Below are positions 17,605-26,025 of a stretch of DNA of 64,000 nt, in pieces. A program made the position numbers and the translations under genes. The stretch covers positions 1,302,001 to 1,366,000 of the forward strand of contig OW818647.1 in the NCBI GenBank assembly GCA_942492855.1. Reading direction: 5' to 3'. The notes below the pieces were generated by a model. It saw only the letters and a list, made by a program, of their open reading frames with translations, ran no database searches and was not told the origin of the DNA. Every line of letters starts with the position of its first letter. The stretch's first letter is position 1. Source of the stretch: G963677485 sp942492855. Its GTDB lineage: Bacteria > Armatimonadota > HRBIN16.

Positions 17605-19251
17605 ATGAAAAACACTAGACACCTCCGCCGATGGCTCGGCATTCTGGGTATGATACTCGTAATTGTCGGGCTGGTAGGCTATCGAGCCGTTGGACAGGAC
17701 CAGGCTCCTGCCCCGGCTGCAACAACTGAAGTGGAGGCTCCGGCTCCCACTCCACCTCCAGTATTAGGCGACCCCAGCGGAGCTAACACTGGAACTATCA
17801 ACGACATTACGGCCAAAGAGGCCGGTAAACCCACCCTTGAGGAGGTCGGTGCCCAGGTCGGAAAAAACAAGATCGGCATCAACTTTGTATGGGTATTGAT
17901 CTGCGGATTCTTGGTCATGTTTATGCAAGCGGGCTTCGCCATGGTGGAAGTAGGCTTCTGCCGCGCTAAGAACGCCGCCGAAACCATGTTCATGAACTTC
18001 GCAATATATGCGATTGGAGTGGTGGGCTATTTCCTGGTAGGCTTCGCGCTGATGTTTGGCGGTGTAGGAGCATTAGGTAACCTTGGCGGTACCGCACCAC
18101 TGATAGGACATGAGTTCGCGATCACAATCGCAGGAAAGTCCTTTGGCTTGTTCGGCACACACGGATTTGCCCTCAGCGGCAATGTGTATGACGTAGGTGT
18201 GCTGGCGATGTTCTTGTTCCAGATGGTGTTCATGGACACCACGGCGACTATCCCAACCGGTGCATTAGCGGAGCGTTGGAAGTTCAGTGCCTTCGTGCTA
18301 TGGGGCGTCTTCGTCAGCACCTTCCTATATCCCATTTTTGGAAACTGGGTATGGGGCGGCGGTTGGTTAGCGACCCTGGGCAGCAACTTTGGTCTGGGCC
18401 ATGGCGTGGTCGACTTCGCAGGCTCTTCTGTAGTGCATAGCGTGGGCGGTATCGCCAGTGTGGCTGGCGCCATGGTTCTTGGAGCCCGTATCGGCAAGTT
18501 CCGCAAGGATGGCACCCCCGTGGCTATCCCCGGTCACAACATCCCGATGGCGATCGTGGGCGTGTTCATCCTGGCTTTTGGCTGGTTTGGGTTCAACCCG
18601 GGCAGCACATTAGCCGGAACTGATCTGCGCATCAGTGTGGTGGCAGTCAACACGATGATTGCCAGTGCTGCAGGAATGCTAGCCACGATGTTCTTGACCT
18701 GGAAAATGAACGGCAAACCAGACCCCGCGATGAGTGCCAACGGCATGCTTGCTGGACTGGTAGCCATCACTGCACCTTGCGCCTTTGTGAACCCCGGATC
18801 GGCCTTCATCATCGGCGTGATTGCTGGACTATTGGTGGTATGGGCGGTGTGGTTCGTAGAGTGGAAGATGAAGCTGGACGACCCTGTAGGTGCTATCGCA
18901 GTGCATGGTTTCAACGGTCTGTTTGGTGTTCTGGCTGTGGGGATATTCGCAGACGGCACATACGGCGACGGCTGGAACGGCGTGCCTGGAACGGTCAAGG
19001 GGTTGCTCTATGGCGATCCCAGTCAGTTCCTCGCCCAGTTAATTGGCTGCATCGCTTGTATCGTGTTTGTCTTCAGCGCTTCGTGGATATTCTTCAAGGT
19101 ATGCCACAAGACCATCGGTATACGAGTGAAGCCCGAGGACGAAGTAGGCGGCCTGGACATTCCTGAGGTTGGTATGCTGGCCTATCCCCGAGATGACATG
19201 CACGATGTGCCTTTCCACGCACAGCCTAAAGCACGCGTTCACGAAGGGTAA
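17605..19251 (+). CDS. amt: Ammonium transporter with cleavable leader
   Basis: 548 aa, starting at ATG 17605 behind AAAGGTG; a GTG three codons upstream overlaps that site. Residues 1-32 are a signal peptide (GYRAVGQ), followed by an Ala/Pro/Glu-rich spacer to about residue 55 and a short region before the 11-TM Amt core. Core motifs: FMQAGFAMVEVGFCRAKNA, the Asp and first pore His in VVDFAGSSVVHSVGG, the second pore His in AVHGFNGLFGVLAVG, and TTATIPTGALAERWKF. The C-terminal cytoplasmic tail has GLDIPEVGM, typical of the PII-interacting tail. It is followed 14 bases later by a PII gene, the conserved amt-glnK arrangement for nitrogen control. Confidence 0.96.
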   Translation: MKNTRHLRRWLGILGMILVIVGLVGYRAVGQDQAPAPAATTEVEAPAPTPPPVLGDPSGANTGTINDITAKEAGKPTLEEVGAQVGKNKIGINFVWVLICGFLVMFMQAGFAMVEVGFCRAKNAAETMFMNFAIYAIGVVGYFLVGFALMFGGVGALGNLGGTAPLIGHEFAITIAGKSFGLFGTHGFALSGNVYDVGVLAMFLFQMVFMDTTATIPTGALAERWKFSAFVLWGVFVSTFLYPIFGNWVWGGGWLATLGSNFGLGHGVVDFAGSSVVHSVGGIASVAGAMVLGARIGKFRKDGTPVAIPGHNIPMAIVGVFILAFGWFGFNPGSTLAGTDLRISVVAVNTMIASAAGMLATMFLTWKMNGKPDPAMSANGMLAGLVAITAPCAFVNPGSAFIIGVIAGLLVVWAVWFVEWKMKLDDPVGAIAVHGFNGLFGVLAVGIFADGTYGDGWNGVPGTVKGLLYGDPSQFLAQLIGCIACIVFVFSASWIFFKVCHKTIGIRVKPEDEVGGLDIPEVGMLAYPRDDMHDVPFHAQPKARVHEG

Positions 19252-19265
19252 CAGGTGAGATTACC

Positions 19266-19604
19266 ATGAAGCAGGTTCTCGCTATCATCCGCCCGCAGGC
19301 GGTAGAGACCGTAAAAGATGCACTACATGACATCGGAGTTGAAGGACTGACCGTCACGGAAGTGCAGGGATGCGGTCGACAGAAGGGATATACTGACCAT
19401 TTCCGTATGTCCACCATCACCGTGAACCTCTTGCCGAAAGCCGAGGTGAGCGTGGTGGTACCCGATGAAAAGCTGTCAATGGTATTGGAGGTGATACAAG
19501 ATTCAGCTAGAACGGGAGAGATAGGCGATGGGAAGATATTCGTAACGAATCTAGTGGCAAGCATCCGCATTAGAACCGGTGAAACCGGGGATGCTGCCCT
19601 CTAA
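19266..19604 (+). CDS. glnB: PII-family nitrogen regulatory protein without the uridylylation tyrosine
   Basis: 112 aa, the usual PII length. MKQVLAIIRPQAVETVKDALHDIGVEGLTV leads into GCGRQKGYTDHFRMSTITVNLLPKAE. Canonical GlnB/GlnK has ELYRGAEY in the T-loop; here it reads DHFRMSTI, so the modifiable Tyr51 is replaced (and Tyr46 is Phe). The ATP-binding TGEIGDGKIFV and RIRTGE segments are intact. It is therefore probably a ligand-sensing PII that is not uridylylated and blocks the Amt pore directly through the T-loop, though the T-loop Arg is the only familiar contact kept. Co-transcribed with amt and followed by a clear terminator. Confidence 0.95.
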   Translation: MKQVLAIIRPQAVETVKDALHDIGVEGLTVTEVQGCGRQKGYTDHFRMSTITVNLLPKAEVSVVVPDEKLSMVLEVIQDSARTGEIGDGKIFVTNLVASIRIRTGETGDAAL

Positions 19605-19911
19605 TTTCCCCTTGCGCACGTGTCAAACACAAGTGGGAAACGGGGATGGTCATAGTCGCCATCCCCTCTTTTTTGCGTTTGTAGGCCTTGGACGGATCGG
19701 ACGGATCCTGATGGCGGACAACCACAGGGGGATTTGCCCCTACACCGGTCCTCGGACACGGCTCGCCATGTCCCTACATCCGCTTGTAAGTAACCGATCG
19801 TAGGGGCGCTCCTTGTGGGCGCCCTAAAAAATCAACGATAAGGGCGCCCACAAGGGGCGCCCCTACGACACCATCAGTTACAGCCTGGGCTGCCGTGCCA
19901 GCACGATCAAG
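19605..19911. repeat. Gene-free stretch with inverted GGGCGCC hairpins
   Basis: After the terminator, 19800-19870 holds two constant-loop hairpins in opposite orientation: GTAGGGGCGCTCCTTGTGG.. and GGGCGCCCACAAGGGGCGC... Together they make a longer inverted repeat around AAAAAATC. A related ACCACAGGGGGATTTGCCCCTAC unit lies near 19719-19745. No gene is seen. Confidence 0.65.
19642..19674 (+). terminator. Rho-independent terminator of amt-PII
   Basis: Stem GGGGATGG/CCATCCCC with a nine-base loop, followed directly by TCTTTTTT. Confidence 0.9.
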
Positions 19912-20922
19912 TTACAACCCAGGAATCAACTTCACATGCCCGTCATCACCACGACGCCAGGGGGCGTTCGGCCCGACTTCCACCCCACCGATCCAATAGC
20001 TGAGCTGGTTGTGTTTCACAAAATCCACCTGGTATTGCAGCACCTTCTGACCCAACTGTGTGAGCATCAGCCGCTCGTTTTTGAACCGATCCGGTGGAGG
20101 AGCCAGTGATTTATGTGCTACAAATGGTGTGCCATCCTCCCAGGTCAGGGCCGGATCGCTCACATTGGAAAGCCGCTCCAGATGCAGCCAGAAGGTGGCG
20201 TCGCCAAGGAAGGGGCTTTGCTCCATCTCTGTGTCGTTGGCGAACAACTCAAATGGGGTCTTGGGGCCGGATTCCAAGTAGTTAAGAGCCTGCTCGCCGG
20301 TGCGCCATAGTCCGTTCCCATGCCGTGGATACTGCTGCAGCATGCGATGCATGGCGTTGCTCATGTATGGCAGGTCGTGCAAAGACTGCTGGGCGGTGAT
20401 CTCCATCATGGCTGGCCCCTCGGCGCAGAGAGTGTGCCAGGCGAGATGCCCATCGGCCATGGTTGAGTGGGAAATTGGGTGTCGCTTATCGTATAGTTTC
20501 GCGATCTCGGGTGGTGTGAGTTCCCCCAGGCCATGGAAGTTGGGGTGCCCTTCCACATGACTCACGCAGACGATATGGTGGTCATGCGGTTGGTCCAGCA
20601 CGATGTCCATTAGCGTCAGCCAGCGGGCCAGAAGGAGCTGGTCATATACATCATGCTCGCACCACAGCACCAGTTTGCCCTCTTCGGCGTAGTACATCAA
20701 CGCCTCTTCCTGGCTGTGGTAGAACTCCAGAATCTTCTCGTAGTCGCCCCAGCCGCATCCTGCCAGGAACCCCGCGCGCCGTTCATGATGCTCAAGGATG
20801 GGGGCATGCAATACGGGGCCTTCGTGAAGGACATCCATGAAGAGCAACACATCACCTGGTAAACCGCTCTGGCGGATTAGCTCCGCTGTATAATCCCCAT
20901 TTACTACATGTGTGATGGACAT
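19912..20922 (-). CDS. DUF1835 domain protein
   Basis: 336 aa from ATG 20922, which has AAAGGAG at good distance; six more codons upstream lack support. The N-terminal region MSITHVVNGDYTAELIRQSGLPGDVLLFMDVLHEGPV is the DUF1835 signature, followed by LVLWCEHDVYDQLLLARWL and VSHVEGHPNFHGLGEL, typical of the family. The C-terminal third has the extra helical domain often found with DUF1835 (GLWRTGEQALNYLESGPKTP, LTQLGQKVL). No enzymatic function is established for the family. It stands alone between repeat stretches. Confidence 0.88.
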   Translation of the reverse strand: MSITHVVNGDYTAELIRQSGLPGDVLLFMDVLHEGPVLHAPILEHHERRAGFLAGCGWGDYEKILEFYHSQEEALMYYAEEGKLVLWCEHDVYDQLLLARWLTLMDIVLDQPHDHHIVCVSHVEGHPNFHGLGELTPPEIAKLYDKRHPISHSTMADGHLAWHTLCAEGPAMMEITAQQSLHDLPYMSNAMHRMLQQYPRHGNGLWRTGEQALNYLESGPKTPFELFANDTEMEQSPFLGDATFWLHLERLSNVSDPALTWEDGTPFVAHKSLAPPPDRFKNERLMLTQLGQKVLQYQVDFVKHNQLSYWIGGVEVGPNAPWRRGDDGHVKLIPGL

Positions 20923-21029
20923 GGTCTGATCTCCTTTCACTCAGAGGCGTGTTTTACTTATGTTACCCGATGATGACACCAAACAGTGCGAAAGCCGGTA
21001 CGGCGCTGACGCGCCGGCCCGATAGCCCC

Positions 21030-22448
21030 CTACTCCGCTTCGGGCTCCGGCGAATACTCCGACTGCAAGCCTGCTAGCGCGCTGAGGGCCTGGGCCAGAT
21101 AGCCGGCACCTACGGCGTTAAGACTGGCAAGCCGCAGCTTTAGGCTCTTGGCATCTCGGCGGGCGCAGATCACGTTGTTGAAGCCCATCCTGGCGATCTC
21201 CTTCGCCCGCGCCTCACTGGCGGTCACGCCACGCACCTCGCCAGCCAACCCGATCTCACCCATCACCGCTAGATCAGGCGGCAACGCGCGGTCGCTGAGG
21301 CTGCTGCACACCGCCAGTGCGATGGCCAGATCAGCAGACGGTTCGCGCACATTCACACCGCCGGCGGCATTCACAAACACATCTTTGTCGCTAAGGCGGA
21401 TTCCGGCCCGCTTTTCCAGCACGGCCAAAATCATGTTCACTCGGTTATAGTCCAAACCTGTCACCTGTCGGCGCGGCTGGTTGAGATAACTGTGGCAGAC
21501 CAGCGCTTGCACCTCCACCAGCAGTGGGCGGGAGCCCTCCATGATGCAGGTCACCACACTGCCGGGTGACTGCTCAGCGCGCTCGGCCAGCAGCCAGGCG
21601 GAGGGGTTCTCAACGCTGGTGAGGCCCTGTCCGCGCATCTCAAACAGTGCGATTTCATCTGTGCTGCCAAATCTATTCTTAGTGGCCCGCAGAATGCGGT
21701 AGTTCAAGTGGGAGTCGCCTTCAAAGCTGAGCACGGTGTCCACCATGTGCTCCAACGCTTTGGGGCCGGCCAGACCGCCCTCTTTGGTCACATGCCCCAC
21801 CAGGAACACCGCCACTCCCTGTTCCTTCGCCAGCCGCTGAAGTGCGTTGCCGCAGCCTCGAACCTGCGCCACGCTGCCGGGGAGGCTGTCGATGGCGGCG
21901 GCCCGGGTGGTCTGAATGGAGTCGATAACGACCACCGAGGGGTTCATGGCTTCTACACGCGCTAGCATATGCTCCAGAACGGTCTCCGCAAGTACATAGA
22001 GCTCCCCGCTGCCCGCTCCCAGCCGTTTGGCCCGGAGCTTCACTTGATGCACGCTTTCCTCACCGGAGATGTAGAGAACAGGGACCCGCTGGCTGAGCAT
22101 GTCGCTCACTTGTGTCAACAGTGTGGATTTGCCTACGCCGGGGTCACCACCCAGTAATACCACACTCCCTGGCACGATACCACCGCCCAGCAACCGATCA
22201 AACTCGGCGAGGCCTGTGATGATGCGGGGTTGATCTTCTGTCTGCACACCGTCAAGTTTCAATGGCAGCGAGGCGCCGGCTATGGCAGATGGTGTGCTGG
22301 CGGTGGGCATTTTGGAGGGCGTCGCGACTGCGACCACACTCTCCTCGTTGATGCTGTTGAACTCGCCGCACTCGGGGCATTTGCCATACCATTGGTGCAG
22401 CTCTAATCCACATGAAGTGCACACGAATTTAGTAGTCGATTTGGCCAT
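21030..22448 (-). CDS. radA: DNA repair protein RadA
   Basis: 472 aa from ATG 22448 (MAKSTTKFVCTSCG), the normal RadA opening; the frame runs 18 codons further upstream without family similarity. Domains in order: the four-Cys zinc finger CTSCG..WYGKCPECGEFN (residues 8-30), a RecA-like ATPase with GDPGVGKSTLL and the RadA-specific KNRFGSTDEIALFEM, and a C-terminal Lon-like domain (VNAAGGVNVREPSADLAIALAV, MGEIGLAGEVRGV). RadA drives branch migration of recombination intermediates in the cytoplasm. Length is normal. A weak Shine-Dalgarno precedes it. Confidence 0.97.
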   Translation of the reverse strand: MAKSTTKFVCTSCGLELHQWYGKCPECGEFNSINEESVVAVATPSKMPTASTPSAIAGASLPLKLDGVQTEDQPRIITGLAEFDRLLGGGIVPGSVVLLGGDPGVGKSTLLTQVSDMLSQRVPVLYISGEESVHQVKLRAKRLGAGSGELYVLAETVLEHMLARVEAMNPSVVVIDSIQTTRAAAIDSLPGSVAQVRGCGNALQRLAKEQGVAVFLVGHVTKEGGLAGPKALEHMVDTVLSFEGDSHLNYRILRATKNRFGSTDEIALFEMRGQGLTSVENPSAWLLAERAEQSPGSVVTCIMEGSRPLLVEVQALVCHSYLNQPRRQVTGLDYNRVNMILAVLEKRAGIRLSDKDVFVNAAGGVNVREPSADLAIALAVCSSLSDRALPPDLAVMGEIGLAGEVRGVTASEARAKEIARMGFNNVICARRDAKSLKLRLASLNAVGAGYLAQALSALAGLQSEYSPEPEAE

Positions 22449-22765
22449 TAGGAGTAAGTACCAAGCCTTTCTGGTATGGGGTGAAGGGGGTATAGAAAGC
22501 ACCGCTCATGATTTCAAGGGAGCCCGTATAGCAATTATTACTGTCGTAGGGGCGCCCCTTGTGGGCGCCCTTTAGGAAACGGGCAACCACGGGGGGTTGC
22601 CCCTACCACAACGGGTCGTATATACGGACGGACGTAGGGGCAAGCCCCCGTGCTTGCCCTTGGGCGACCGCCGGTCGCCCCTACGACCAGGCGCCCACAC
22701 AGGACGCCCCTACGACCAGTTACTTACAAGGTGGGGGCGCTAATCGCTCGCACCCCCGGGTGAGA
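22449..22765. repeat. Gene-free stretch with constant-loop hairpins
   Basis: Several CCTTGTGG-type and related hairpins are packed at 22544-22720: GGGGCGCCCCTTGTGGGCGCCC, GGGCAACCACGGGGGGTTGCCCC, GGGGCAAGCCCCCGTGCTTGCCC and GGGCGACCGCCGGTCGCCC. Most are joined by TAGGGG or CTAC. No gene is seen. Confidence 0.7.
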
Positions 22766-23296
22766 CTAGAACCGGTAACCGACCTTCAGACCCCAAGAGT
22801 CATTCAGATCGTGGCCAGGAATGGCGTTCCAGTAGATTTCGGAACGGACGTCTTTTAGCTTCAGGCCAAGAGCTAGTGATGCCGAGATGTCGGTCAGGCT
22901 CTTGTCGTAGCCCGCGACTCCACTGTTGCTGTAGGTAATTCCCGCAGATGGGGCGATGTAGATCGACTTATCTGTGTCCAGGAAATACCGATAGCCCACA
23001 TGAGGCGTCACGCTGTAGGAGTTTTTGCTGTCTACGAGGGTCTCTACTTTGTAGAAATCCGTCTGCAGGTTCACAAAAGCTTCGCTAGAATCGTAATAGC
23101 CGAATGTGTAGTTGGCGGACAGTGAGCATCCGTTCTTGACGTCTATGCCAGGGGCCACATCGTCATTGTGGAATACCGCACCAACAGAAATGGTCCAGGG
23201 CTTTTCTGCTGACGGGTCTTCCCACTGAGCGTAGGAAGCGGTGGCAACACTGAGTAGCGCTGCTGCCACAACCATGCCTAATAGAAGCTTTTTCAT
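22766..23296 (-). CDS. Small outer-membrane beta-barrel-like protein
   Basis: 176 aa with a clean signal peptide (residues 1-23, SYAQ). The mature part is short amphipathic strands: ISVGAVFHNDD, LSANYTFGYYD, AFVNLQTDFYKVE, VTPHVGYRYF, IYIAPSAGITY and SASLALGLKLK. The terminal WGLKVGYRF ends in Phe, the outer-membrane insertion signature. At about 150 mature residues it fits an eight-stranded OmpA/OmpW-like barrel. No known substrate. It supports a diderm envelope for this organism. It has its own transcription unit with no partner gene. Confidence 0.8.
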   Translation of the reverse strand: MKKLLLGMVVAAALLSVATASYAQWEDPSAEKPWTISVGAVFHNDDVAPGIDVKNGCSLSANYTFGYYDSSEAFVNLQTDFYKVETLVDSKNSYSVTPHVGYRYFLDTDKSIYIAPSAGITYSNSGVAGYDKSLTDISASLALGLKLKDVRSEIYWNAIPGHDLNDSWGLKVGYRF

Positions 23297-23841
23297 TACT
23301 GAAAGACCTCCAAGTCAATATTTTCGGTGGGGACTCAATACCCGCGATGCGGCCTTCCAAGGTTACCCGCATACTGGTATTTGTAATATGATACCCGATT
23401 TTTTTCACCGGCGTTCCCTGAGGGCACCGCGATCGGCATGAAAGGTCAGATCACAACGCAAAGGCGCAGAGAAGCAATGGCGCAAGGAGGGGTATTCATC
23501 CACAGATGACGCAGATTACACAGATTAGGTAATGTCCGTGCAAGTTTGTCAGTACGATTTCAATGGCTGTGCAGCGGACGGTTTCATACGGAATTCGTAG
23601 GGATGACCCTTGTGGTCATCCGAAAACCCAGGTGGGAACCAGCCCGTTACCCCGCTCCCTACAACCGGCCCCCCAGGGGCACGCCAATCTCTCGGCTGGC
23701 ATTTCCCTTCCCATCCTCCCCATCCGTGTCATCCGCGTAATCCGTGGTTCAGACAATCCCGGCATCGGACGGATCAGACGGATCGGACCGATCGCGATGG
23801 GCAATACCAGGGCGGGATGACCACACACCCCGCCCCCCCCC
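23297..23841. repeat. Gene-free stretch with dispersed repeats
   Basis: 23496-23528 carries an ATTCATCCACAGATGACGC unit of the CACAGATTACGCAGATTAC family. 23598-23625 is a hairpin with arms GATGACC/GGTCATC around CTTGT. 23711-23800 is the CCGTGTCATCCGCGTAATCC..GACGGATC unit also found at 27.2, 36.0, 36.5, 59.9 and 61.4 kb. No gene is seen. Confidence 0.7.
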
Positions 23842-23880
23842 CAAAAAAAAACCGCAGCACGGTGAACCGTGCTGCGGTTT
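23842..23880 (-). terminator. Rho-independent terminator of the sigma/anti-sigma unit
   Basis: Read on the minus strand: perfect 11-bp stem CCGCAGCACGG/CCGTGCTGCGG with a four-base loop, followed by nine T. It lies 32 bases after the anti-sigma stop. Confidence 0.95.
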
Positions 23881-23911
23881 GCGAATCCGGTGCGGGTATC
23901 GTCCGGGGACG

Positions 23912-24820
23912 CTACTCCTGCGAGAGCACAAATGTCTCTGCGTCTGGGCGCAAGAGCTTCAGGCCAAGCTTATTGGCCATGGAACTCATCACCTGATCGA
24001 CGCTGGCGGCTCGAGCATTCAGGTTCAAACGCACATCGGGCTGCAAATGACCCTTTAGCAGTATCTTCACACCCCACGTCGCACTGATAGTGCTGAGTGC
24101 CTGACCAGCGTCGACATCTGCACACTGAAGACGGGCCAGATGACCATCGGGCAGGAGCTGCTGAGGCAGCCACAGCGATGTTCTAGACTGGTCACTCCAG
24201 ATCACTTCTGTATATAACGCCTGGTCTGGTGCTGACTGAGCTTGGATTGGCAGCGAGATGGGCTGACCATTCGCCTGCCCCGTCCAATAGCTGCTCTCCA
24301 CCGGCCGGTTGTTGTCATATGTGATGATGCGTACTTCGGCTTGCATTTCGCTTTTCGGAGTCAGGCGCAAGACCCATCCTGGCGGATTGCCGCTAGATGT
24401 GAATTGCTCCACATTGGTAGCGAGCTCCGTCTTTTGGTTGGTAACAGCATCTGTCTGCTTACTTAACAGGCTCATCTGCACCTGGGACTTATCGGCCGAA
24501 GGGATGATCACTGCTAGAGCGATAACGGCTGTGATCGCAGCGAATGCACCTGCCCATCGCCAGGGATTACTCCAAGTCGATCGCTTGCGTGGGTTGGTTC
24601 CCTCTGCTTCTACCCGCGCCATAATGCGTTCATGCATCCATGGGGGGGTATCAAGAGCGGGCATAGTATCCATTGCGGTGTAGATCAGTTGCATCTCGGC
24701 AACGAGTCGCGAGCAAGCCGAACACCCACCGCGATGGGAATCCATGTTTAGCTTGAGTGCTTGCGCCAAGCTGCCGTCCATATACTCGGAGAGGAGTTCT
24801 TCAAACTGATCGCAATGCAT
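23912..24820 (-). CDS. Zinc-finger anti-sigma factor with C-terminal STN-like domain
   Basis: 302 aa. Residues 3-36 hold Cys3, His29, Cys33 and Cys36, the zf-HC2 zinc-binding anti-sigma fold. One membrane segment (about 88-108) follows, so the C-terminal part is periplasmic. Residues about 232-300 (DVDAGQALSTISATWGVKILLKG, then RVNL-type strands LNLNARAASVDQVMSSMANKLGL) look like an STN/secretin-N short domain, a fold seen in FecA-like transducers and secretins. The gene is 59 bases after an ECF sigma gene and very likely encodes its membrane-bound inhibitor; the external domain is the probable sensor. Signal unknown. Confidence 0.88.
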   Translation of the reverse strand: MHCDQFEELLSEYMDGSLAQALKLNMDSHRGGCSACSRLVAEMQLIYTAMDTMPALDTPPWMHERIMARVEAEGTNPRKRSTWSNPWRWAGAFAAITAVIALAVIIPSADKSQVQMSLLSKQTDAVTNQKTELATNVEQFTSSGNPPGWVLRLTPKSEMQAEVRIITYDNNRPVESSYWTGQANGQPISLPIQAQSAPDQALYTEVIWSDQSRTSLWLPQQLLPDGHLARLQCADVDAGQALSTISATWGVKILLKGHLQPDVRLNLNARAASVDQVMSSMANKLGLKLLRPDAETFVLSQE

Positions 24821-24879
24821 AGTGTGCCGCCTTCCGCAGGGCTATACCTGCCTGAAACACAGTTTAGACGCCACGCCTG

Positions 24880-25464
24880 CTAGTTCAGTTCCCGCATTTT
24901 TGTCAGTATCTCGCGTAAACTCAACCGGGCACGGTTCAGACGGCTCTTCACGGTGCCTACCGGAAGGCCCAGAATTTCGCTGATCTCTTCGTAACTATGT
25001 TCGTCGAAGTGGAACAGCACTAATAGCATTCGGCGGTCATCGGGCAGTTTCATTAAGGCCTTTTGCAGCTCGTTTTGAAGCTCTTTCGTCTCCAGAATGT
25101 CGGCCGGACCTGGACTGTCATCCTGGATTTGCCGCTGCAGATTTTGGTCAGTCATCTCAATGGCTTGATCGAGGGAGTAGCTGGGACGTGCCATGGCCTT
25201 TTTACGATAGTCGAGGAAGGTGTTTACCATGATGCGGTGCATCCATGTGCGGAAGTTGGCATCGCCTCTGAAGTTCACCAACCCGTTCCAGGCCCTGGTA
25301 AACCCGTCAGTCAGCACGTCAGAAGCATCAGCGGCATTTCCGGTCAGGCGGTAACACAGATTATACGCGTAGTTCTCATAACGCCTGACCAATAGGTCAA
25401 ACGCATCGCGGTCTCTGCCTTGAGCTCTTTTTACTAACTCGATGTCTTCGATTTCGACGGTCAT
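24880..25464 (-). CDS. ECF-type RNA polymerase sigma factor
   Basis: 194 aa. Region 2 is residues about 20-90 (LVRRYENYAYNLCYRLTGNAADASDVLTDGF, TWMHRIMVNTFLDYRKK) and region 4 is about 135-190 (LPDDRRMLLVLFHFDEHSYEEISEILGLPVGTVKSRLNRARLSLRE, a clear helix-turn-helix). Regions 1 and 3 are absent, as in group 4 sigma factors. Its start overlaps the stop of the DUF4446 gene by four bases, and it precedes the anti-sigma gene, so all three are one transcription unit. Target promoters cannot be read from this window. Confidence 0.95.
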   Translation of the reverse strand: MTVEIEDIELVKRAQGRDRDAFDLLVRRYENYAYNLCYRLTGNAADASDVLTDGFTRAWNGLVNFRGDANFRTWMHRIMVNTFLDYRKKAMARPSYSLDQAIEMTDQNLQRQIQDDSPGPADILETKELQNELQKALMKLPDDRRMLLVLFHFDEHSYEEISEILGLPVGTVKSRLNRARLSLREILTKMRELN

Positions 25465-25979
25465 GTGGCGTTGCTCGGATTACCAAAAGCATCCACTATC
25501 GCTTGCTTTTCCTCAGGCGAAAGGGGCGAGTCACTACGGCCTTTGACGATCTTCTTAGCATAAGTGCGCTGGCTCTGCCTGCCCAACACGCTGGTGATGA
25601 CTATGCCGTTATCGGCGTTATCCATAATCGCCAGCGAAAGACTCTGCTGGCCTCCGAGGTCGTCATACGCATCGTAACGAACCACCCCGATGCGCTGATG
25701 GCAATGGGCCATTTGAGCATCAGACTGCACGGCATGGGATTCTAAAGACTTCACCCGCTGATCAATGCCTTCCACCACCACAAGCCTGCTGCTGATCGCC
25801 TCCTCAATGGAGTTACCAGCCGAGTTACGGAAGGCCATTTTCCACCGCGCTTCCAGCGCCCGCAGCCGTAGAGATGCCAGGATGGCCATGATGAGACAGA
25901 TCAGGGCTATGAGCACCGCGCAGAGAGCGATGATACCGGCTGAAGCCTGTAGTGAATGCATGATGCTGTTGATGCTCAC
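25461..25979 (-). CDS. DUF4446 family membrane protein
   Basis: 172 aa from GTG 25979 with AGAGGT upstream. A membrane segment at residues 13-36 is followed by a coiled stretch (RLRALEARWK..EEAISSRL..VKSLESHA) and the DUF4446 core: HQRIGVVRYDAYDDLGGQQSLSLAIMDNADNGIVITSVLGR..RTYAKKIVKGRSDSPLSPEEKQAI. The family is mostly known from Gram-positive lineages and has no assigned function. It is coupled by a four-base overlap to the sigma gene and lies 46 bases after prfA. Confidence 0.9.
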   Translation of the reverse strand: MSINSIMHSLQASAGIIALCAVLIALICLIMAILASLRLRALEARWKMAFRNSAGNSIEEAISSRLVVVEGIDQRVKSLESHAVQSDAQMAHCHQRIGVVRYDAYDDLGGQQSLSLAIMDNADNGIVITSVLGRQSQRTYAKKIVKGRSDSPLSPEEKQAIVDAFGNPSNAT

Positions 25980-26025
25980 GGTTACCTCTATGTCCTGTTG
26001 TTTCCGACAGCGATATGTTTACGCA

